Notes: a model not told the origin generated them from the sequence alone. 64,000 nucleotides of DNA from Hyphomicrobiales bacterium (GCA_900473685.1 UCNE01000018.1:1-64000), one strand, 5' to 3'. Shown: positions 1 to 11,161, counted from the first letter of the stretch. Program-made: numbers and translations.

Positions 1-125
1 GCATTCAATCTGGAACCAGCACAGGGTGGGTTCAAGTGAGATGCAAGACGATTTTCAAATGTTGCTCCCTTCTCAAAAATTGCCTGCCGTGCAGAATGGG
101 CTTCCGATCATCGTGAAGGCACAGC

Positions 126-1412
126 ATGCCTGCAGTCCCGTTGCCGACCAGCCTTTATGCCGCCACCGCGCATCCGGCGCCTTTGACACCTTCGCTTGAT
201 GCCGATCGCACCGTATCGGTAGCGATCGTCGGCGCAGGCTTTGCGGGATTGTCCGCAGCACTGCACTTGGCCGAAATGGGTGTCGATGTCTGCGTGCTGG
301 AAGCCAATGAGCCTGGCTGGGGTGCGTCGGGGCGCAATGGCGGACAGGTCAATCCCGGGCTCAAATTCAATCCCGATGAATTGGTTGGCCGGTTTGGCGC
401 CGGTCTTGGTGAGCGCATGATCGGCATGGCCTGGGGCGCGCCGGATTTTACGTTCGACCTCATCCGCAGGCTGGGTATCGATTGCGACGCACGGCAGAAC
501 GGTACGCTGCGGGCCGCGACCAATACGTTGACGGCCAAGGCTGTCGAAACCACCGCGACCCAATGCGCTGCCCATGGCTTTCCGGTAGACTTGCTCGACG
601 CAAAGGAAACGGCGCTCGCAACGGGCACCGGCCGCTACCCCGCAGCGCTGCTGAATCCGCGCGGCGGTGATCTGCATCCGCTGAATTATGCGCGTGGCCT
701 TGCTGCAGCGGCACAGAATGCCGGTGCTTCCATTCATGGCGATAGCCGCGTTATTTCTGTGCGAAGACAATCTGGGAAATGGGTTTTGCGCACGGACAAG
801 GCAACTGTTTCGGCGAATAAATTGCTTGTTGTTACAAATGCATACGCGGACAATCTATGGCCTGACTTGAGGAAATCCCTGGTCCCTGTCTACAGTTCGA
901 TCGTTGCAACAGACCCCCTGCCCGATAATCTGGCGGCCCGCATCCTGCCGCATCGTCCCGTATTGTATGAAAGCGGCCATATCACCGTCTATTATCGCCT
1001 CGACAAACAGAACCGGCTGCTGATGGGCGGCCGTGGGCCGCAGCGGGTATTGGCCGGGCACACCGCACCACTGGATTACCTGAAGAGCTACGCTGAAAGT
1101 CTTTGGCCGGACCTAAAAGGGATCCGCTGGACACATGCCTGGAACGGCCAGCTGGCAGTCACGCCGGACCACCTGCCCCATCTGCATGAACCATCCGAAA
1201 ATGCCATGATCTATCTGGGCTGCAATGGCCGTGGCGTGGCGCTGGCGACGGCGATCGGCAAGCAGCTTGCCGGACGCATGGCCGGCGGGCCATCGGCCGG
1301 GATCAGCCTGCCGGTCACAGGCATCAAGCCGATGCGTTTCCATGCGCTCTGGCCTGTTGGCGTGCACGCGGCGATGATCTGGGGCAGAATGAAGGACCGG
1401 CTGGGCATCTAG
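126..1412 (+). CDS. FAD-dependent oxidoreductase (DAO family)
   Basis: This 428-residue flavoprotein belongs to the D-amino-acid oxidase/glycine oxidase-like group, which oxidises amines or amino acids with FAD. The dinucleotide-binding motif GAGFAG lies at residues 36-41, followed by the acidic end of the second strand (LEAN near 58-61) and the family signature GASGRNGGQ at 67-75. The length and the late GCNGRGVALA segment resemble gamma-glutamylputrescine oxidase (PuuB/OrdL) relatives, but the substrate cannot be told from sequence. The start is supported by a GAAGG ribosome site about 8 nt upstream. The gene appears to stand alone; its own promoter region is cut short by the window edge. 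Family is secure, substrate unknown. Confidence 0.88.
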   Translation: MPAVPLPTSLYAATAHPAPLTPSLDADRTVSVAIVGAGFAGLSAALHLAEMGVDVCVLEANEPGWGASGRNGGQVNPGLKFNPDELVGRFGAGLGERMIGMAWGAPDFTFDLIRRLGIDCDARQNGTLRAATNTLTAKAVETTATQCAAHGFPVDLLDAKETALATGTGRYPAALLNPRGGDLHPLNYARGLAAAAQNAGASIHGDSRVISVRRQSGKWVLRTDKATVSANKLLVVTNAYADNLWPDLRKSLVPVYSSIVATDPLPDNLAARILPHRPVLYESGHITVYYRLDKQNRLLMGGRGPQRVLAGHTAPLDYLKSYAESLWPDLKGIRWTHAWNGQLAVTPDHLPHLHEPSENAMIYLGCNGRGVALATAIGKQLAGRMAGGPSAGISLPVTGIKPMRFHALWPVGVHAAMIWGRMKDRLGI

Positions 1413-1602
1413 AGCCAGACGATAAACGGCGGGAACCCCGTCGGCCTCAACAATCTGCTTGATTTTTGAGTTTAATAAATCCCGTGAAGACACTGAATTT
1501 ATGCGATAATTAATACTTTATATGTCGCCTCTCCGCCAGAGAAACCATTTTGCCCCGGCACACGTATTATACCTGTTGAGATGGTCAGCAAGGAGATGGG
1601 GA

Positions 1603-2025
1603 ATGATCCGGACACTCAGAGCCTGCGCGTGCATTGCCATTCTCCTGTCCACGCCGCCGCTGGTATTGGCAGCGGAACCCGTCGATACGGCCCAGTCGAT
1701 CATCCAGAACCAGATCGAGGCCTTTCTCAACGACGACGCGGAGACGGCCTATTCCTTTGCCTCGCCGCAGATCAGGCAGAAATTTCCGGACAAGAGCATC
1801 TTCTTTGAGATGGTCAAGCGCGGCTACACGCCGGTCTACCGTCCCGGCAATTTCGCCTTTGGACGCAGCAAGATCGTTGGCGATACGGTGGTGCAGGAAG
1901 TGTTGATCTCCGCGCCTGATGGCAAGGACTGGACGGCGCAGTACTTTCTCGTCAGACAACCGGACGGCAGCTACAAGATCAACGGCGTGCAGATGCTGCA
2001 GCAGGCCCCCGGCCCCGAAATTTGA
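1603..2025 (+). CDS. Exported DUF4864 protein
   Basis: A 140-residue protein with a signal peptide (hydrophobic ILLSTPPLVLA, cleavage near residue 23) followed by a small soluble domain starting at VDTAQSIIQNQI. It matches my recollection of the DUF4864 family, a small cystatin/NTF2-like fold of unknown function that often neighbours tgt in rhizobia. A longer reading from 1522 is possible, but the ATG at 1603 has an AAGGAG site 7 nt upstream and gives a proper signal peptide, so it is preferred. It converges with tgt, only 12 bp away. Likely periplasmic; role unknown. Confidence 0.8.
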   Translation: MIRTLRACACIAILLSTPPLVLAAEPVDTAQSIIQNQIEAFLNDDAETAYSFASPQIRQKFPDKSIFFEMVKRGYTPVYRPGNFAFGRSKIVGDTVVQEVLISAPDGKDWTAQYFLVRQPDGSYKINGVQMLQQAPGPEI

Positions 2026-2040
2026 CCGGTCCGCCGGTCA
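2023..2040. terminator. Hairpin covering both convergent stop codons
   Basis: The arms TGACCGG and CCGGTCA flank a TCCG loop. The stop codon of the DUF4864 gene (2023-2025) and that of tgt (2038-2040) are the outer ends of the stem. There is no T-run, so it is a weak intrinsic terminator at best, but it is the only structure between the two genes. Confidence 0.4.
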
Positions 2041-3168
2041 GACCGGCGCCAGGTCTCCCCGCGCCCATTCTTCCTGCGTCTCTTCCATGAAGGCTGCATA
2101 GCGGCCTTCCTCGATTGCCTTGCGGATGCCTGCCATAAGTTCCTGATAGTAGGCGAGGTTGTTCCAGGTCAAAAGCATGCCGCCCAGGCTCTCGTCCGCC
2201 CGCACGAGATGATGCAAATAGGCGCGCGAGTAGTCGCGTGACGCCGGGCACGCGGACTGATCGTCGAGCGGCCGTGTATCCTCCGCATGACGGGCGTTGC
2301 GCAGGTTGACGCGGCCGCGCCGGGTGAAGGCCAGGCCGTGACGGCCAGCGCGTGTCGGCATGACGCAATCGAACATGTCGATGCCACGTGCTACGGATTT
2401 CAGGATATCGTCAGGGGTACCCACGCCCATCAGGTAGCGCGGCTTTTCGACCGGCAGTTCCGGGCACGTGATGTCAAGCATATCGAGCATCACGGCCTGC
2501 GGTTCACCCACCGCAAGGCCGCCAATCGCATAGCCCTTCAGATCGAGCCCAGACAGCGCCTGTGCCGAACGGACACGCAGCGCCGGCACATCGCCGCCTT
2601 GGACGATACCGAACATAGCCTTGCCCGGTTGGTCGCCAAAAGCGGTCTTGCAGCGGTCAGCCCAGCGCAATGACATTTCCATTGCGCGTTCAATATCAGA
2701 GGGTTCTGCCGGAAGTCTCACACATTCGTCGAGCTGCATCTGGATATCGCTGTCGAGCAAACCCTGGATCTCGATCGAGCGCTCCGGCGACATGTGATGC
2801 AAAGCGCCATCGACATGGCTCTTGAAGGTTACGCCCTTCTCGTCAAGCTTGCGCAGGCCGGCGAGCGACATGACCTGAAAGCCGCCGCTATCGGTCAGGA
2901 TCGGATAGGGCCAGCGGATCAGTTCATGCAGGCCGCCAAGACGCGCCACCCGCTCGGGGCCGGGACGCAGCATCAAGTGATAGGTGTTGCCGAGAATGAT
3001 ATCGGCGCCGAGATCGCGAACCTGATCGAGATACATCGCCTTGACCGTACCGACGGTCCCGACCGGCATGAATGCCGGCGTGCGGATTTCTCCACGCGGC
3101 ATCGATACCGTGCCACGCCGCGCCTTGCCGTCGGTTGCCTTGATGTTGAACTGAAAAGTTTCGGTCAT
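2038..3168 (-). CDS. tgt: tRNA-guanine(34) transglycosylase
   Basis: Exchanges guanine for preQ1 at the wobble position of GUN-anticodon tRNAs in queuosine synthesis. The 376-residue protein shows [10 protein letters not shown] at 93-102, the substrate loop FGIVQGG at 186-192 and the nucleophile segment [12 protein letters not shown] at 262-273. The usual zinc motif CxCxxC...H is degenerate: Ser305, Cys307, Ser310 and Asn336 occupy the four ligand positions. The ATG at 3168 overlaps the queA stop in an ATGA, so the two are translationally coupled; longer upstream readings run inside queA. It is the last gene of the coaD-ppiA-ppiB-queA-tgt run. Enzyme assignment is firm; the zinc-site loss is discussed as a finding. 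Confidence 0.96.
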   Translation of the reverse strand: MTETFQFNIKATDGKARRGTVSMPRGEIRTPAFMPVGTVGTVKAMYLDQVRDLGADIILGNTYHLMLRPGPERVARLGGLHELIRWPYPILTDSGGFQVMSLAGLRKLDEKGVTFKSHVDGALHHMSPERSIEIQGLLDSDIQMQLDECVRLPAEPSDIERAMEMSLRWADRCKTAFGDQPGKAMFGIVQGGDVPALRVRSAQALSGLDLKGYAIGGLAVGEPQAVMLDMLDITCPELPVEKPRYLMGVGTPDDILKSVARGIDMFDCVMPTRAGRHGLAFTRRGRVNLRNARHAEDTRPLDDQSACPASRDYSRAYLHHLVRADESLGGMLLTWNNLAYYQELMAGIRKAIEEGRYAAFMEETQEEWARGDLAPV

Positions 3169-4250
3169 GTTGCATCCCGGAAAAGCAGGCTGGAATCGCC
3201 GTAGGAATAGAAGCGGTAGCCGGTTTCGATGGCGTGCTCGTAAGCGCGCCGCATGGTGTCCATGCCACTGAAGGCCGAAACGAGCATGAACAGCGTCGAC
3301 TTCGGCAGATGGAAATTGGTCATCAGCATGTCGACCGCGCGAAAACGATAACCCGGCGTAATGAAGATGCCGGTCGGGCCGGACCACGGACGGATGTCGC
3401 CATTCTCCTCGGCCGCACTCTCGATCAGCCGCAGCGAGGTGGTGCCGACGCAGACGATGCGCCCGCCCCTCGCCCGGACTGCGTTCAGGCGTTCGGCAAC
3501 GTCAGCGCTGACATGACCGATCTCCTGGTGCATGACATGATCGTCGGTGTCATCGACCTTCATCGGCAGGAAGGTGCCAGCGCCGACATGCAGGGTGACG
3601 AAATGGCTCTCGACGCCCATCGCATCCAGGGCCTCGAACAGGCGATCGGTGAAATGCAGGCCGGCGGTCGGGGCAGCAACGGCCCCATGTTCGCGCGCGT
3701 AAACCGTCTGATAGTCGGTACGGTCCTGCTCGTCCTCGGGGCGCTTGGAGGCAATATAGGGTGGCAGCGGAATATGGCCGACGGCAAGGATTGCCTCATC
3801 CAGCGCCGGGCCGGAAAGATCGAACTGCAGTGTCACCTCGCCGGCTTCGCCCTTCTCCGCGACGGTCGCGTCCAGCGCGCCCATCAGGCAGGTATTGGAG
3901 CCGTGGCCGAACTCGATGCGATCGCCAACCTTCAAGCGTTTGGCGGGACGGGCAAAGGCCTTCCAGCGGTCGGCGGCAACGCGCATATGCAGCGTCAGCG
4001 AAACCTGGGTCACCACGTCCTCGCCGCGGCGGCGCAAGCCTTCCAGCTGGGCGGGAATGACTTTGGTATCATTGAAGACGAGAGCGTCACCGGGGCGCAG
4101 GAACGAAGGCAAGTCGAGAACGCTATGATCGGTCAGCTCGACGCTTGCCTGCGGCTGAACGACGAGCAAGCGGGCGCTGTCACGCGGGCTTGCGGGCCGT
4201 AGCGCAATATTATCCTCGGGAAGATCGAAATCGAACAGATCGACGCGCAT
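3165..4250 (-). CDS. queA: S-adenosylmethionine:tRNA ribosyltransferase-isomerase
   Basis: QueA transfers and isomerises the ribosyl part of SAM onto preQ1-modified tRNA, forming epoxyqueuosine; it acts just after Tgt, whose gene follows with a 4-nt overlap. The 361-residue length and family segments are clear: the N-terminal [13 protein letters not shown], the [10 protein letters not shown] motif in the middle and [13 protein letters not shown] near the end. A TTG one codon upstream is possible but the ATG at 4250 has an AAGAAGAG site at proper distance. A large hairpin separates it from ppiB, so its expression may differ from the upstream genes. Confidence 0.96.
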   Translation of the reverse strand: MRVDLFDFDLPEDNIALRPASPRDSARLLVVQPQASVELTDHSVLDLPSFLRPGDALVFNDTKVIPAQLEGLRRRGEDVVTQVSLTLHMRVAADRWKAFARPAKRLKVGDRIEFGHGSNTCLMGALDATVAEKGEAGEVTLQFDLSGPALDEAILAVGHIPLPPYIASKRPEDEQDRTDYQTVYAREHGAVAAPTAGLHFTDRLFEALDAMGVESHFVTLHVGAGTFLPMKVDDTDDHVMHQEIGHVSADVAERLNAVRARGGRIVCVGTTSLRLIESAAEENGDIRPWSGPTGIFITPGYRFRAVDMLMTNFHLPKSTLFMLVSAFSGMDTMRRAYEHAIETGYRFYSYGDSSLLFRDAT

Positions 4251-4273
4251 CAAAACTCTTCTTTAAACGGCAA

Positions 4274-4312
4274 ACCCGCCCCGGCGCCTTTGCAAGGCGA
4301 TCCGGGACGGGT
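4274..4312. terminator. Strong hairpin between ppiB and queA
   Basis: A long stem with arms beginning ACCCG and ending CGGGT pairs 16 of 17 positions apart from one C-A mismatch and a two-base bulge, with a TGC loop. A GGGTTTTGG tail exists on the plus strand and only TTTG on the minus strand, so for the minus-strand operon it is a partial terminator, attenuator or processing site between ppiB and queA. Confidence 0.5.
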
Positions 4313-4329
4313 TTTGGCAATAGCCCGAA

Positions 4330-4839
4330 TTAGGCGTTGGCGGCAAGTTTCATCGACACGATGCTGTCGGGATCCTTGACGGGCTCGCCCTTCTTGATCT
4401 TGTCGACGTTGTCCATGCCGGAAATGACCTGGCCCCAGACCGAATACTGCTTGTTCAGCCACGGGCTGTCGGTGAAGCAGATGAAGAACTGCGAATTGGC
4501 AGAATTCGGCATCTGGCTGCGAGCCATCGAGCACGTACCACGCACATGGCTCATGTTGGAGAATTCAGCCTTGAGGTCCGGCTTGGACGAACCGCCCATG
4601 CCGGCGCGGGCCGGATTGAAATCCTTGCCGCCCGTCTTGCCGAACTGCACGTCGCCGGTCTGCGCCATGAAGTCGTCGATGACGCGGTGGAAGACGACGC
4701 CGTCATAGGCGCCTTCGGCGCACAGTTCCTTGATGCGGGCAACGTGGCCCGGCGCCAGGTCCGGCAGAAGCTGGATGACGACCTGCCCCTTGGTGGTTTC
4801 CATGATGATGGTGTTTTCAGGATCCTTGATCTCTGTCAT
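4330..4839 (-). CDS. ppiB: Cytoplasmic cyclophilin-type peptidyl-prolyl isomerase
   Basis: A 169-residue cyclophilin without signal peptide, catalysing cis-trans isomerisation of prolyl bonds in the cytoplasm. Catalytic FHRVI is at 50-54, MAQTGD at 58-63 and the NSANSQFFI core at 112-120. It starts METTKGQVVIQL after a short charged head, with AAGGAG upstream of the ATG. It follows the exported paralogue ppiA by 42 bp in the same direction. The two share the GMGGSSKP insert, which suggests local gene duplication. Confidence 0.94.
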   Translation of the reverse strand: MTEIKDPENTIIMETTKGQVVIQLLPDLAPGHVARIKELCAEGAYDGVVFHRVIDDFMAQTGDVQFGKTGGKDFNPARAGMGGSSKPDLKAEFSNMSHVRGTCSMARSQMPNSANSQFFICFTDSPWLNKQYSVWGQVISGMDNVDKIKKGEPVKDPDSIVSMKLAANA

Positions 4840-4881
4840 GGCCTTCTCCTTCTTGTTAAAGCGGGCGTTTTAAAACGGGAT

Positions 4882-5451
4882 TTACTTGCCGACCTTGACG
4901 CTGATCATGCGGTCGGGATCGGTGACGGAACCATTGTTGGCTTCGTCGCCCTTCTTGATCTTGTCGACATTGTCCATGCCTTCGATAACCTTGCCGACGA
5001 CCGTGTACTGGCCGTTGAGGAAATCGCCGGGGGCGAACATGATAAAGAACTGCGAATTGGCGGAGTTCGGATCCTGGCTACGCGCCATGCCAACTGTGCC
5101 GCGCGCAAAAGGAACCTTGGAGAATTCAGCCTCGACGTTCGGCTTGGACGAGCCGCCCATGCCGGCCATCTCCGGCTTGAAATCCTTTTCCATGTTGCCG
5201 TACTGGACGTCGCCGGTCTGGGCCATGAAGCCCGGGATGACGCGGTGGAAGGCGACATTGTTATAGTCGCCCGCTTCCACCAGTTCCTTGATGCGCGCGA
5301 CATGCTTCGGCGCAACATCCGGCATCAGCTCGATGACGACCGGGCCATCCTTCAGCGTGATGGTGATATAGTCCTTAGCCTGGGCAAAGGCAGTGCTGGT
5401 CAGGGATGCGAGGACAACGGCGCCTGCGAAAGCGAGTTGGAGAATTTTCAT
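4882..5451 (-). CDS. ppiA: Exported cyclophilin-type peptidyl-prolyl isomerase
   Basis: A 189-residue cyclophilin carrying a signal peptide (MKILQLAFAG..., cleavage after AFA at residue 23), so the enzyme works in the periplasm. The FHRVIPGFMAQTGD and NSANSQFFIMF active-site segments are intact. The ATG at 5451 is chosen over the one at 5463 because GGGAG lies 6 nt upstream and the signal peptide then begins correctly. It lies 30 bp downstream of coaD and 42 bp upstream of ppiB, in one apparent operon. Confidence 0.93.
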   Translation of the reverse strand: MKILQLAFAGAVVLASLTSTAFAQAKDYITITLKDGPVVIELMPDVAPKHVARIKELVEAGDYNNVAFHRVIPGFMAQTGDVQYGNMEKDFKPEMAGMGGSSKPNVEAEFSKVPFARGTVGMARSQDPNSANSQFFIMFAPGDFLNGQYTVVGKVIEGMDNVDKIKKGDEANNGSVTDPDRMISVKVGK

Positions 5452-5481
5452 ATGAACTCCCATGGAAATAAAAGGAAAACG

Positions 5482-5976
5482 TCAGGATTTGCGTTTTGCG
5501 TTCAAGGCTTGGTGGACGGCCTTGGGTACGAAGGCGCTGACATCACCGCCCATGGCAGCGATCTGGCGAACCAATGTGGCGGTAATGGGCCGCGAGGCCG
5601 TTCCGGCTGGAAGAAACAGGGTCTGGATATCCGGCGCCATCTGCCGGTTCATGCCTGACATCTGCATCTCATAGTCGAGGTCCGTGCCGTCCCGCAGGCC
5701 GCGGACCAGAAGCGAAGCGCCATGTTTTCGCGCCGCATCGACCACCAGATTATCAAAGGAAACGACCGAGATATCGGCGGCCCGTTGTGGCAGAAATTCT
5801 TTCAAAGACTGCACAATGAGGGCCGCGCGCTCCTCGAAGGAAAACAGCGGCGTCTTGCCGGGATGGATACCGATCGCAACGATAACCGTCGGCGCCACGT
5901 TCAGCGCCTGAACCAGCACGTCGAGGTGACCGTTCGTCATCGGGTCGAAGGAGCCGGGATAAAAAGCAGTGGTCAT
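5482..5976 (-). CDS. coaD: Phosphopantetheine adenylyltransferase
   Basis: CoaD adenylates 4'-phosphopantetheine, the fourth step of coenzyme A synthesis. The 164-residue protein has the nucleotidyltransferase motif TNGH at 14-17 within the N-terminal [12 protein letters not shown], and the [15 protein letters not shown] segment that binds substrate. A reading from a GTG at 6009 adds 11 residues not found in the family; the ATG at 5976, with AGGTG upstream, gives the expected length. It heads the minus-strand group coaD-ppiA-ppiB-queA-tgt. Confidence 0.94.
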   Translation of the reverse strand: MTTAFYPGSFDPMTNGHLDVLVQALNVAPTVIVAIGIHPGKTPLFSFEERAALIVQSLKEFLPQRAADISVVSFDNLVVDAARKHGASLLVRGLRDGTDLDYEMQMSGMNRQMAPDIQTLFLPAGTASRPITATLVRQIAAMGGDVSAFVPKAVHQALNAKRKS

Positions 5977-6081
5977 CGCACCTGTTTCCATTTCGAAGCC
6001 TTTTGTCACGGACTGCGGCCAATCGCAAGGGAAAGCCCTCGCCGCACCACGTGTTCCCTTTGGAACAGCAGCCCAATGACA

Positions 6082-6107
6082 TGAACGCTACATGAAGGGT
6101 GCGTTCA
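6082..6107. repeat. Inverted repeat upstream of coaD
   Basis: Perfect 7-bp arms TGAACGC and GCGTTCA are separated by 12 bp, about 110 bp upstream of coaD and upstream of the small membrane genes. It could be an operator or a hairpin; nothing in the sequence decides. Confidence 0.35.
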
Positions 6108-6150
6108 AGGTTGTTTCAAGCAGCATCCTGTAAATCGCAAAATAGAGAAC

Positions 6151-6175
6151 GGAACTTTTTCCAGTCACGGCCGTT
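6151..6175 (+). promoter_or_regulatory. EcfG (general stress sigma factor) type promoter
   Basis: GGAAC at 6151-6155 and CGTT at 6172-6175 are separated by exactly 16 bp. This is the known consensus GGAAC-N16/17-CGTT of the alphaproteobacterial general stress sigma factor EcfG/RpoE2. Transcription would begin near 6182, giving a 5' leader of under 20 nt that contains AAAGGA and leads into the ATG at 6199. I looked for other GGAAC-N16/17-CGTT pairs in both strands of the intergenic regions and saw none. Confidence 0.7.
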
Positions 6176-6198
6176 TACGGGCTGAAAGGATCACCGCT

Positions 6199-6321
6199 AT
6201 GGCACTTATTCTTCTGTCGATGACCATGTTTTTTGTCATGCTTTTTGCAACGGCAAACGCAATCAGAAACGAAGCGCGCCATGACCGGCCTGGTCTTAAC
6301 CGCACGCGTTTGATCAAGTAG
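6199..6321 (+). CDS. Small membrane protein, 40 residues
   Basis: An unrecognised 40-residue protein: a hydrophobic, methionine-rich segment at residues 2-19 (LILLSMTMFFVMLFA) followed by a basic tail ending RTRLIK. This fits a single-pass inner-membrane microprotein. AAAGGA sits 8 nt before the ATG. An EcfG-type promoter lies 24 bp upstream, and a second small membrane ORF begins 13 bp downstream, so the pair looks like a stress-induced bicistronic unit. No homology was searched; the case rests on promoter, ribosome site and terminator all agreeing. Confidence 0.6.
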   Translation: MALILLSMTMFFVMLFATANAIRNEARHDRPGLNRTRLIK

Positions 6322-6334
6322 AGGATGATCTGTA

Positions 6335-6475
6335 ATGGCCATCACGATGATGATCATATCGGCAGTTATTAGTATCGTGTTCCTGGTTGATTTCGCCAAA
6401 ACCATCTTTGAACTTCAGCGCGACAGAAGCGCTATGAAGGCAATCAGCGGTGCTTCCGGCGGGTTCAGCGTCTAG
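6335..6475 (+). CDS. Small membrane protein, 46 residues
   Basis: An unrecognised 46-residue protein with one hydrophobic helix (residues 2-18, MMIISAVISIVFLV), then a charged amphipathic stretch (FAKTIFELQRDRS) and a glycine/serine-rich end. It follows the 40-residue gene by 13 bp with a GAGG site about 10 nt upstream. A terminator hairpin 50 bp downstream closes the unit. It is probably co-expressed with its neighbour from the EcfG-type promoter; both could be spurious if neither is conserved. Confidence 0.55.
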   Translation: MAITMMIISAVISIVFLVDFAKTIFELQRDRSAMKAISGASGGFSV

Positions 6476-6524
6476 CATCACCGTTTTCTACAGAGGCAAC
6501 CTCCAGTGCCTGCTGTCATAAAAG

Positions 6525-6549
6525 CCGGACGGTTCCCCTGCCAGTCCGG
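6525..6549 (+). terminator. Terminator of the small membrane-protein unit
   Basis: CCGGAC and GTCCGG pair across a 13-nt loop and are followed by TTTTTC. It lies 50 bp after the second small ORF and is separate from the gyrA terminator. Confidence 0.6.
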
Positions 6550-6595
6550 TTTTTCTTTGCCTTGATTTGCCAGACGGTCAAACTCAAGACCAAAG

Positions 6596-6630
6596 AAAAA
6601 GCCGGGCGAAACGTTCGCCCGGCTTTTTTA
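6596..6630. terminator. gyrA terminator
   Basis: The 10-bp arms GCCGGGCGAA and TTCGCCCGGC (6601-6623) close an ACG loop. A-runs on the left give T-runs on the minus strand, and seven T follow on the plus strand, so it can stop transcription both ways. It begins 19 bp after the gyrA stop. Confidence 0.85.
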
Positions 6631-6648
6631 TTCATAGCGCGGAAGGGC

Positions 6649-9441
<2,793 letters not shown>

Positions 9442-9478
9442 TTTCGATCACGATCTTTGTTCAGAATCAGACAGATTT

Positions 9479-9507
9479 TTATAGCCGAATGCGTTGGCGA
9501 GCGCCAA
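9479..9507 (-). promoter_or_regulatory. Probable sigma-70 promoter of gyrA
   Basis: On the minus strand, TTGGCG (9502-9507) and CTATAA (9479-9484) are 17 bp apart, close to the rhizobial consensus CTTGAC/CTATAT. The -10 lies 38 bp upstream of the gyrA start. A perfect palindrome TTGGCG-AG-CGCCAA (9494-9507) overlaps the -35 and could be an operator. Confidence 0.5.
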
Positions 9508-9672
9508 TTTCGGGGCCGGGTTGTGAACAGCCTTTTAGGCTCATCGGCGCTCTTGCAGGCATTTGCAAGGCAAAAGCGGCCAAACAGTGAAGCACAGGTC
9601 TTTCATTCAGCGCCACCCTGACCTAACAATCCATCAGACGGTCATCATAAACAAGGCCGCGAGGGGAATGGG

Positions 9673-10302
9673 ATGTCTCACATCGACCTTTTGATCAATG
9701 CGCTGACCACGATCCTGGTCACCATCGATCCGCCCGGCCTTGCGCCGATCTTTCTCAGCCTGACCGTTGGCATGAGCCGGCAGGAGCGCTTTCTGGTCGC
9801 CCGGCGTGGCACGCTGATCGCCTTCTTCATCCTGTCCGCGTTTGCCCTGTTCGGCAACGGCATTCTCGGCCTGCTCGGTATCTCCATCGGCGCCTTCCGG
9901 ATCGCAGGCGGCCTGCTGCTGTTCTGGATCGCTTTCGAAATGATCTTCGAGAAGCGTAACGAGCGCAAGGAAAAGACCGGCGAGGCCGCCATCACCCGCG
10001 ATCACATCCACAATATCGCGGTGTTTCCGTTGGCACTGCCGCTGATTGCCGGCCCCGGCGCGATCTCGGCGACGATCCTGCTGTCCGGGTCATTCTCGGC
10101 AACCATCGACCGGGCGCAACTGATCCTGGTCATTGCCTTCTGCCTGGCCATCCTGTTTGCCTCGCTCGTCATCGCCGAGCGCATCGACCGTTTCTTAGGC
10201 GTCACCGGCCGCGCCATCCTGACGCGCCTGCTCGGCGTCATCCTTGCGGCTTTGGCGGTGCAGTTCGTCGTCGATGGCGTCAAATCGACCATGGGGTTGT
10301 AA
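9673..10302 (+). CDS. MarC-family integral membrane protein
   Basis: A 209-residue polytopic membrane protein with six likely helices and the MarC/UPF0056 hallmarks: TIDPPGLAPIFLSLT at the first helix and FPLALPLIAGPGAISATI in the middle. Members were once thought to be linked with multiple antibiotic resistance, but no transport substrate is established. GAGGGGAA precedes the ATG. It is divergent from gyrA and convergent with ssb, with a shared terminator. Confidence 0.9.
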   Translation: MSHIDLLINALTTILVTIDPPGLAPIFLSLTVGMSRQERFLVARRGTLIAFFILSAFALFGNGILGLLGISIGAFRIAGGLLLFWIAFEMIFEKRNERKEKTGEAAITRDHIHNIAVFPLALPLIAGPGAISATILLSGSFSATIDRAQLILVIAFCLAILFASLVIAERIDRFLGVTGRAILTRLLGVILAALAVQFVVDGVKSTMGL

Positions 10303-10333
10303 CCACGCTCAATTGCGGCAGGTCCCATAGACG

Positions 10334-10363
10334 AAAAAGGCCCGGTTTCCCGGGCCTTTTTTT
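10334..10363. terminator. Bidirectional terminator between marC and ssb
   Basis: GGCCCGG and CCGGGCC pair over a TTTC loop, flanked by five A on the left and seven T on the right. It serves both the marC-family gene (plus) and ssb (minus). Confidence 0.85.
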
Positions 10364-10381
10364 GACTGTAGATTGCGTCGA

Positions 10382-10918
10382 TCAGAACGGAATGTCGTCG
10401 TCCATATCGCGCGAAAAATTTCCGCCGCTGTTACTGGCGCCGCTGCGGCCCGCCGGTGCCGGGGATGGGCGATCGTAGTCGCCACCATAGTTGCTCGAAC
10501 CGCCGCCGGCATTGCCACCGCCATACTCGGAGCCGCCGCGGCCACCGCCAGCACCCTGTCCATCACCACGGCCACCAAGCATGGTCAGCGTCGAATTGAA
10601 GCCCTGCAGCACGATTTCCGTCGAGTAGCGGTCCTGGCCGTCCTTGTCCTGCCATTTGCGGGTCTGCAGCTGGCCTTCGACGTAGACGGTCGCGCCCTTC
10701 TTCAGATACTGCTCGGCAACCTTGCACAGACCTTCGTTGAAGATCACCACGCGGTGCCATTCGGTCTTTTCCTTGCGCTCGCCGGAATTGCGGTCGCGCC
10801 AGCTTTCCGAAGTCGCAATGTTGAGGTTGGCGATCGGCTTGCCGTCCTGCGTTCGCCGGATTTCCGGGTCTGCCCCGAGGTTGCCGATCAAAATCACCTT
10901 GTTGACACTGCCTGCCAT
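10382..10918 (-). CDS. ssb: Single-stranded DNA-binding protein
   Basis: SSB coats single-stranded DNA during replication, repair and recombination. The 178-residue protein has the OB-fold from [19 protein letters not shown] to about residue 112, a glycine-rich flexible linker, and the acidic tip DDDIPF (173-178) that docks partner proteins. It is divergent from uvrA, a conserved arrangement, with a LexA box in the shared 266-bp region, so both genes are probably SOS-linked. Confidence 0.97.
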   Translation of the reverse strand: MAGSVNKVILIGNLGADPEIRRTQDGKPIANLNIATSESWRDRNSGERKEKTEWHRVVIFNEGLCKVAEQYLKKGATVYVEGQLQTRKWQDKDGQDRYSTEIVLQGFNSTLTMLGGRGDGQGAGGGRGGSEYGGGNAGGGSSNYGGDYDRPSPAPAGRSGASNSGGNFSRDMDDDIPF

Positions 10919-11045
10919 CTTGCTTTTCCCGCTGTCCTGCCCGGCCTTTCAGCCCGGCTACCAAATTCAGAGCGCGCATCTTAGCGGCTGACGCTGAAGC
11001 ATACGCCCCTTTGCATTGTATCATCCACAACAGATTTCGAAAATC

Positions 11046-11060
11046 GTTCTTTCTTTGTTC
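11046..11060. promoter_or_regulatory. LexA (SOS) box between ssb and uvrA
   Basis: GTTC at 11046-11049 and GTTC at 11057-11060 are spaced by seven bases, an exact match to the alphaproteobacterial LexA consensus GTTC-N7-GTTC. It lies 125 bp upstream of uvrA and 128 bp upstream of ssb. Confidence 0.8.
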
Positions 11061-11161
11061 TAATAAATCCGTAATATCCTGTCAACCGACTCGGGAAGCC
11101 CACCTGTTTTTCGCATTGCGCCTCGACATGCGCCGTGCCGTACTTAAATAGGAGCTTTCCA

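Noticed and set aside
1-125. A 51-codon frame from ATG at 41 overlapping the first gene
   Set aside because: It overlaps the oxidoreductase out of frame and has no ribosome site.
6175-6405. A 76-codon minus-strand frame between coaD and gyrA
   Set aside because: It has no ribosome site, and the opposite strand has a promoter, two ribosome sites and a terminator that together explain the region.
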